The notes beneath the pieces are model-generated. The model ran no database searches. It saw only the letters and a program-made list of their open reading frames with translations, and had not been told where the DNA came from. Positions 6,355-10,261 of a stretch of 10,261 bases of DNA are shown here, piece by piece; position 1 is the first letter of the stretch, and each line of letters starts with the position of its first letter. The stretch comes from Anaerolineales bacterium (lineage in GTDB: Bacteria > Chloroflexota > Anaerolineae > Anaerolineales > Villigracilaceae): positions 1 through 10,261 of the forward strand of contig JADLCG010000090.1 of the NCBI GenBank assembly GCA_020847355.1. Reading direction: 5' to 3'. The position numbers and the translations under genes were made by a program.

Positions 6355-6496
6355 GGGAGTGTCTAATTCTGTGGGCTTTTAAAAGATTTAGCCACAGAGC
6401 GCACAAAGAACACGGAGAAACCCTTCTGAAATCTCTCTGTGGACTCTGCGTTCTCTGTGGTGAAAGGCTCTTTAGCCCATTCCTTTAGATACTTCC
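6355..6496 (-). mobile_element. MITE-like hairpin element, copy 2 (142 bp, inverted)
   Basis: Inverted copy of the 3576-3729 element, with termini GGGAGTGTCTAA (6355-6366) and the reverse complement of GGAAGTATCTAA at the right end. It differs from copy 1 by nine substitutions, all transitions, and by two indels. One indel is an 11-bp block absent here that lies between short GGG repeats in copy 1. The flanks are TTGGAGGC (6347-6354) and TTAGAGGC (6497-6504): again 8-bp direct repeats with one transition, exactly at the ends defined by the other copy. That agreement supports true transposition over duplication of a larger segment. The left flank contains a Shine-Dalgarno-like GGAGG. Confidence 0.8.
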
Positions 6497-6610
6497 TTAG
6501 AGGCTAAAATGGACGGTCTCTTGACTTAGGAATGTTTGGAGACTCTTGTCCCGCCGTTGTGTGATGGCGTAATCGTAGCTTGTAAAAAATAATAGACTAG
6601 AAGAGGACTG

Positions 6611-7774
6611 ATGACCAATTTTGATTTACTCCCCGATCGTCGTAAGAATATCATGTTCACCAAGTGGACGGCATATCCGCAAGACGTTTTGCCAATGTGG
6701 GTGGCGGATATGGACTTCTCGGCGCCCAAGCCGATTTTAGTCACGTTACAAAAACAAATTGAGCATGGCGTGTTGGGCTACGAAATGCCCGCCCAGACTT
6801 TGAAAGAAACCGTCGCCGCGCGGATGGACGCCCTGTACGCTTGGAAAGTGAAGCCTGAAGCGGTCGTGGCTGTGACCGGCATCGTCAGCGGGTTTTCTGT
6901 GGCGGCGCGGGCGTTTGCTTCGCCTAAAAAAGGCATTGCCATTCAAACGCCGGTGTATAACGAATTCCATGAAGTGAAAAACAATCTCGGCATTCCGCAA
7001 ATTGACATTCCGCTGACCAAGAAGATTAACGATAATATCTTGAGTTACGAAATTGATTGGGATGTATTTGAAAAACAGGTGAAGCAAGCGGGGATATTCC
7101 TTTTGTGCAACCCGCATAACCCGCTGGGAATTATTTTCAACAAAGCCGAGTTGATGCGTATGGCTGAGATTTGTATTCGCCATAAAACGCTGATCGTCTC
7201 GGACGAAATTCATTCGGAGTTATTGCTCGGCGGGAATAAATTCACGCCGATTGCGAAATTGTCGCGCGAAATTGAAAAGCATGTAATTACCCTGATCGCC
7301 CCCTCAAAGACCTTCAACATCCCGGGTTTATTTTGCGGGTTTGCAATCATCCCCAATAAAGCTTTGCGCGAGCGTTATGAAGCGGAAGTGAATAAACTGC
7401 GCCTGCATGTGAGCAGTTTGGGTCTGCACGCCGCCAATACCGCATTCTCAGGTAAGTGTGATCTATGGCTACGAGACTTGAAAAAATATTTGACGGATAA
7501 TCGCGATTTCTTGACCGGCTATGTGACTGAACACATGCCCGCAGTGCGCCTGACGATTCCAGACGCAACTTACTTAGTCTGGCTCGATTTTACGCAAACG
7601 GACATTCACGGCTCGCCTTATGAATTCTTCTTGAAAAATGCAAAGGTGGCAGTGAGCGAAGGTAAAATTTTTGGTAAAGCAGGCGCGGGGCATATCCGCC
7701 TGAATTTTGGAACTTCGCGCGCATTGCTCAAACGCGGCTTGGATCGGCTCAACAAAGCCCTGCATTCAATTTAA
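6611..7774 (+). CDS. PLP-dependent aminotransferase / C-S lyase, MalY-PatB type
   Basis: Cytoplasmic fold-type I PLP enzyme. MalY/PatB relatives carry out beta-elimination on cystathionine or cysteine conjugates, and some act as aminotransferases. Evidence: MWVADMDF (29-36), which is highly typical of this subgroup, GYEMP (56-60), the CNPHNPLG block (166-173) with N170, SDEIHSEL (197-204) with the cofactor-contacting D198, and the Schiff-base lysine K233 in APSKTFN. HIRLNFGTSR (361-370) holds the arginine expected to bind the substrate carboxylate (R363). At 387 residues it is full length. AGAGG ends 4 nt before the ATG. No methionine-pathway or regulator gene adjoins it, so C-S lyase versus aminotransferase activity stays open. 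Its 5' leader seems to be interrupted by the copy 2 element. Confidence 0.9.
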   Translation: MTNFDLLPDRRKNIMFTKWTAYPQDVLPMWVADMDFSAPKPILVTLQKQIEHGVLGYEMPAQTLKETVAARMDALYAWKVKPEAVVAVTGIVSGFSVAARAFASPKKGIAIQTPVYNEFHEVKNNLGIPQIDIPLTKKINDNILSYEIDWDVFEKQVKQAGIFLLCNPHNPLGIIFNKAELMRMAEICIRHKTLIVSDEIHSELLLGGNKFTPIAKLSREIEKHVITLIAPSKTFNIPGLFCGFAIIPNKALRERYEAEVNKLRLHVSSLGLHAANTAFSGKCDLWLRDLKKYLTDNRDFLTGYVTEHMPAVRLTIPDATYLVWLDFTQTDIHGSPYEFFLKNAKVAVSEGKIFGKAGAGHIRLNFGTSRALLKRGLDRLNKALHSI

Positions 7775-7807
7775 AATAAAAAGACGGATGGAATATCTCC
7801 ATCCGTC
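7773..7807 (-). terminator. Intrinsic terminator, minus strand
   Basis: A perfect 10-bp stem GACGGATGGA / TCCATCCGTC (7783-7792 with 7798-7807) has a 5-nt loop. On the minus strand it is followed by TTTTTATTTT, which overlaps the aminotransferase stop codon. In the plus direction the sequence after the stem is not T-rich, so it mainly ends minus-strand transcription coming from the right. It may form a weaker barrier for the aminotransferase transcript. Confidence 0.8.
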
Positions 7808-7975
7808 GAAATTGTATTTCCGGGAGAGCGCCGGTCTTACTGCCTCTGTGTTTCGTATGACGAACGTCTGAACTCAAAGCATGAAACTTTGTTCAGGTTA
7901 GGGCATTTCAGCCTCTCCCTTGGAATGTTCGTTGTCAGGCGGATTATCTATCACAACCTCCTTTCTGTACTTGTA
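7783..7975 (-). ncRNA. Candidate small structured RNA ending at the 7783-7807 terminator
   Basis: This stretch has no plausible gene on either strand but is dense in complementary segments. A closing stem GGGAGAG/CTCTCCC (7822-7828 with 7913-7919) extends by two pairs past a bulge. It encloses one hairpin TTCGT-ATG-ACGAA (7852-7864) and a second, CTGAAC..AAAG / CTTT-GTTCAG (7868-7879 with 7887-7896). On the minus strand the unit starts after AAAGGAGG (7964-7957) and ends at a strong terminator. The AAAGGAGG could also serve an 18-residue GTG-start frame (7954-7898), though its 2-nt spacing is poor. The family is not recognised; it does not look like tmRNA, 6S, SRP RNA or a common riboswitch. 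The strand is chosen from the terminator. Confidence 0.35.
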
Positions 7976-7980
7976 TATTT

Positions 7981-7986
7981 AGTATA
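7981..7986 (-). promoter_or_regulatory. Possible -10 box for the candidate small RNA
   Basis: TATACT on the minus strand (5 of 6 to TATAAT) lies in a very AT-rich patch (about 7970-8040) between the HExxH gene stop codon and the structured region. A start near 7974 would give an RNA of about 190-200 nt. No convincing -35 box is seen, and AT-rich sequence makes such matches common. Confidence 0.25.
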
Positions 7987-8038
7987 TAACGAATAATTTT
8001 TTTTACATTAAAAAAGGTTGTTAATTTTGTAATTTCTT

Positions 8039-8548
8039 TTAGCGCTTATTTCTATATGTAATCGGATACAAAGGCAAAAGCCAAATCAAATACCAAAAAC
8101 CTGCATATTGACGCATTAATTTTTGGGCGCGGCGCAGTGTGGCGCGGTTATATTCCAACGGCAAAGTTAGCAATTCTTCCAAAATCGGCGAAAGATTTCT
8201 GCCGCTCAAGCGTTTATACAAACGAAATTCATATTGCCAAGCGTCCAATTCGCCATATACCGAAAGCGCAACAGCGAAGCCTTGTTGTAAGTGCCTAACC
8301 TCATGCACAAATAATGTGATGGCTCTAAGATTACTCTCGGTTAAAGTAGATTCTTGCGTGTAGTGGTAAGCGTTCAAATAGATTTTTCGATTCAACGTCC
8401 AAAATGCGCCGACGCTTTTGTTCGCGCGTTTGATGCCGATTTTGATTTTATTTTTGCGGACAAATTCCGCCGCCGCTTTCCCCTCTGAAGAAGAGTCCTC
8501 GACCCGCGCCAGATACTTCTCTAGCCATTCGCTCTCCGCCAGATTCAT
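8039..8548 (-). CDS. Small HExxH metallopeptidase-like protein
   Basis: 169 residues with a zinc-peptidase motif HEVRHLQQG (82-90), giving H82, E83 and H86. GELDAWQYE (99-107) follows, where E100 is the likely third zinc ligand, as in gluzincins. The HExRHLxQ...ELDA pattern resembles poorly characterised putative metallopeptidases rather than M4, SprT or ImmA. There is no signal peptide. The C-terminus ends in an aromatic hydrophobic stretch (about 150-165) that is short for a membrane span but could anchor or insert. Its ATG overlaps the stop codon of the upstream lipoprotein gene (ATGA, 8545-8548), which implies translational coupling and a joint function. Activity and substrate are unknown. 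The CDS is secure; the peptidase call rests mainly on the motif. Confidence 0.8.
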   Translation of the reverse strand: MNLAESEWLEKYLARVEDSSSEGKAAAEFVRKNKIKIGIKRANKSVGAFWTLNRKIYLNAYHYTQESTLTESNLRAITLFVHEVRHLQQGFAVALSVYGELDAWQYEFRLYKRLSGRNLSPILEELLTLPLEYNRATLRRAQKLMRQYAGFWYLIWLLPLYPITYRNKR

Positions 8549-8994
8549 TGGGCTTCCCGCTCGATAATGTTCCGCAAAGCGCCAACTAAAGGCTCAAGCC
8601 CAGATTTTTCAATTGTTATATCGTCCACTTGCGCTGAAAAATTCTCGCCCTTGCCGGTAATTTGAATATCATAGATAAAGCAATCCGCGCAACCGTGCGG
8701 CTCAAGGCTTTGAGAAAATTCAGTTGAATTAACGAGGCGCGTCAATTTTTCAAGTTCGGCTGGCGAAAGTTGTCCGGTGAAAGTTGCGCCGCTTCGATCG
8801 TCTCGAACTGTGTATTTCCCATTTGCGATTACTTCGATGAAATAAGATACTCCGGCAATCCCGCCTGAATGCGTCATGGCGATGGACCAAGCGTCAGTGA
8901 GTTGCGGTAAATTCACGCTTTTTGAATCTGCGGTTGTATTGCAGGCGGCGAGTAGTAGGATGAACAGAACTGAATGGACGATGATTTTTTTCAA
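8545..8994 (-). CDS. Emfourin-like lipoprotein (candidate metalloprotease inhibitor)
   Basis: 149-residue secreted lipoprotein. MKK, a hydrophobic core and the lipobox LLAAC (14-18) predict lipidation at C18. The mature part resembles emfourin, the protealysin (M4 metalloprotease) inhibitor family: a strand with HSGGIAG (42-48), a middle helix LSPAELEKLTRLV (76-88), then DCFIYDIQI (104-112) and a closing helix (about 132-146). C102 and C105 form a CxxC that may be a disulfide. The start is a TTG (8992-8994), supported by AGGAG (9002-9006) at 7-nt spacing and by the signal peptide beginning there. It is the first gene of a two-gene operon, with the HExxH protein next. The family assignment is from pattern recognition of a small divergent domain, so it is moderate; the lipoprotein call is strong. 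Confidence 0.8.
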   Translation of the reverse strand: MKKIIVHSVLFILLLAACNTTADSKSVNLPQLTDAWSIAMTHSGGIAGVSYFIEVIANGKYTVRDDRSGATFTGQLSPAELEKLTRLVNSTEFSQSLEPHGCADCFIYDIQITGKGENFSAQVDDITIEKSGLEPLVGALRNIIEREAQ

Positions 8995-9017
8995 CGCTTT
9001 ACTCCTGTGTTAATAAA

Positions 9018-9046
9018 AGCATATCAAAAAAGAGACGGGTTGACAA
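9018..9046 (-). promoter_or_regulatory. Promoter of the emfourin-like / HExxH operon
   Basis: On the minus strand TTGTCA (9046-9041, 5 of 6) and TATGCT (9023-9018, 4 of 6) are separated by exactly 17 bp. The implied start near 9011 leaves a leader of about 17 nt that carries the AGGAG ribosome binding site before the TTG start. Confidence 0.5.
9040..9045 (+). promoter_or_regulatory. Possible -35 box for the thiolase gene, overlapping the divergent promoter
   Basis: A perfect TTGACA on the plus strand overlaps the minus-strand -35 box. At 17 bp downstream the sequence is AAGTTA, which is poor; TTAGAT at 9066-9071 is 20 bp away. A second possible -10 box, TAAAAT (9094-9099), would start RNA almost at the ribosome binding site. 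An inverted repeat CCTGA-8-TCAGG (9076-9093) lies between and could be an operator. The true promoter is unresolved. Confidence 0.25.
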
Positions 9047-9115
9047 TAAATTAAGTTCCCGAAAGTTAGATAGTTCCTGAGAGGTCAATCAGGTAAAATT
9101 TGAAGCGGAGAATTT

Positions 9116-10261
9116 ATGCGAGAAGTAGCGATTTTAGGCATTGGTCAAACGAAGATAGACGAACATTGGGAAAAATCCCTGCGCGAGATTGGCGGAGAAG
9201 CCGCTTTTGCCGCCCTGCAAGACGCCGGCTTAGAAAAAGTAGATGCGTTATATGTCGGCAATATGCTGGCTCCTATAATTAGCGGACAAAATCAATTAGG
9301 AACTTTTTTGAGCGATTGGATCGGACTCTGGAAACAGGAAGCCGTGAAGATCGAAGCCGCTTGCGGCTCAGGCGCGGCGGCGTTTCGTTCCGCGTTGATG
9401 GCGGTTGCCTCCGGCGAGACAGATTCTGCGCTGGTAGTTGGCATCGAAAAAATGACGGATAAAGCCGGGCGCGATGTCACTGCCTCGTTAGCCACTGCCG
9501 CCGATGCGGATTATGAAGTCGAGCAGGGCATTTCTTTCGTTGGGATTAATGCTTTAGTGATGCGGCGCTATATGCACGAATACGGCTGGAAGCACGAAGA
9601 CTTTGCGCCTTTTTCAATCAATGCGCACGCCAACGCCGTGCATAACCCGTATGCGCGTTTACACGAGAAAATTAACGCCGAAAAATTTGAGAAATCATCA
9701 ATGGTTTCCACGCCGATCAACTTGTTGGATGCCTCGCCAACTGGCGATGGGGCGGCGGCGGCGGTCATCGTCCCGGCTGAAAAAGCGAGGCGTAAGCCCA
9801 AAGTGATTGTCTCCGCTTCGGCGGCGGCGACAGATACGATCGCCGTGCATTCCCGCAAAGACCCTTTATTTTTGAAAGCGGCTTACGAATCCGCAAAGCG
9901 CGCTTATCAAATGGCGGGCGTGACCGCGCAAGAAATTGACGTATTTGAATTGCATGATGCTTTTTCAATTATGGCGGCGCTATCTTTAGAAGCGTGCGGT
10001 TTTGCAGAAAGAGGCAAAGGCGTGCGCCTCGGTTTGGAGAACGAGATCAGCCTGCAGGGGAGAGTCCCGATCTGCACGCGCGGCGGATTGAAAGCGCGAG
10101 GTCATCCTGTGGGGGCGACGGGCATGTATCAAATTGTGGAAATCGTCCAGCAGTTGCGCGGCGAGTGTGAAAAGACGCAAGTGGCGGGAGCAAGAATCGG
10201 CATGGCTCAAAATATCGGCGGCTCCGGCGCAACGGTTTTCACGCATATCCTAAAATCCGAA
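9116..10261 (+). CDS. Thiolase / SCP-x family acyl-CoA acetyltransferase-like protein, 3' end outside the window
   Basis: Cytoplasmic thiolase-fold enzyme that forms or cleaves a C-C bond between acyl-CoAs. The 382 codons are open to the last base of the window with no stop, so the C-terminus is missing, though the fold is nearly complete. The nucleophile cysteine is C83 in EAACGSG, H280 lies in FELHDAF and H330 in ARGHPVGATG, so all three expected catalytic residues are present. The C-terminal NIGGSGAT replaces the CxG loop of classical thiolases, as in the SCP-x / archaeal acetoacetyl-CoA thiolase group. That group commonly works with HMG-CoA synthase and a DUF35 OB-fold protein. A DUF35 gene just downstream would be expected but is not visible here. 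GGAG (9107-9110) is 5 nt from the ATG. It is transcribed divergently from the emfourin-like operon. Confidence 0.9.
   Translation, partial: MREVAILGIGQTKIDEHWEKSLREIGGEAAFAALQDAGLEKVDALYVGNMLAPIISGQNQLGTFLSDWIGLWKQEAVKIEAACGSGAAAFRSALMAVASGETDSALVVGIEKMTDKAGRDVTASLATAADADYEVEQGISFVGINALVMRRYMHEYGWKHEDFAPFSINAHANAVHNPYARLHEKINAEKFEKSSMVSTPINLLDASPTGDGAAAAVIVPAEKARRKPKVIVSASAAATDTIAVHSRKDPLFLKAAYESAKRAYQMAGVTAQEIDVFELHDAFSIMAALSLEACGFAERGKGVRLGLENEISLQGRVPICTRGGLKARGHPVGATGMYQIVEIVQQLRGECEKTQVAGARIGMAQNIGGSGATVFTHILKSE

Noticed and set aside
6279..6383. 34-codon ATG frame upstream of the aminotransferase
   Set aside because: It runs into the copy 2 element, spans the TATAAT, has no usable ribosome binding site and its product has no recognisable features.
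3576..6496. Composite transposon carrying lgt and the sulfotransferase
   Set aside because: Each element copy has its own 8-bp flanking duplication, there is no transposase, and Lgt is a housekeeping enzyme. Independent insertions explain the layout better.
6521..6549. TTGACT at 6521 as the -35 box of an aminotransferase promoter
   Set aside because: At 17 bp the paired hexamer is TCTTGT, which matches the -10 consensus poorly, and no better box lies at 16 or 18 bp.
9100..9282. Apparent frameshift or broken gene at the right end, because only short closed frames appear there
   Set aside because: The frame from ATG 9116 reads without a stop to the last base and gives a coherent thiolase with C83, H280 and H330. 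It is simply cut by the window edge.

Overview
The window reads as a chromosomal segment of a free-living bacterium of moderate GC content. The gene set and style suggest a member of the Chloroflexota, probably Anaerolineae: a rho / LysM-M23 / birA string, an archaeal-type thiolase of the kind also found in Chloroflexota, and a MalY-type aminotransferase. The taxonomic placement is inference from gene content only; there is no rRNA or tRNA here.

Left part (1-3575, minus strand). A tight operon runs right to left: transcription terminator Rho, a membrane-anchored LysM/M23 peptidoglycan hydrolase, a monofunctional biotin-protein ligase, and the first 17 codons of an unidentified gene that leaves the window. 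Rho has a clear sigma70-type promoter (TTGCAA-17-TATAAT) and a leader of about 185 nt. The leader carries a 19-codon mini-ORF and a hairpin followed by U6, which looks like an attenuator.

Middle (3576-6610). Lgt (plus) and a PAPS-type sulfotransferase (minus) converge on a perfect 32-bp palindromic bidirectional terminator. The pair is bracketed by two inverted copies of a 142-154-bp non-autonomous hairpin element. Both copies share terminal inverted repeats, and both are flanked by 8-bp imperfect direct repeats at exactly the same element boundaries, so this looks like a MITE. One copy sits between the rho and lgt promoters. The other sits in the apparent 5' leader of the aminotransferase, on a Shine-Dalgarno-like GGAGG.

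Right part (6611-10261). A MalY/PatB-type PLP enzyme (plus) is followed by about 260 nt with no ordinary gene. That stretch holds a terminator reading on the minus strand and a compact multi-helix region that may be a small RNA. Next comes a two-gene minus operon with a 4-nt ATGA overlap: an emfourin-like lipoprotein (TTG start with a good ribosome binding site), then a small HExxH metallopeptidase-like protein. Emfourin is known as an inhibitor of M4 metalloproteases, so an emfourin-like protein coupled to an HExxH protein is the most interesting protein-level observation. Divergent from it, a thiolase/SCP-x family gene runs off the right edge with all three expected catalytic residues present.

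Most genes are housekeeping. The candidates for something new are the MITE family, the emfourin-like/HExxH pair, the orphan structured RNA and the rho leader.
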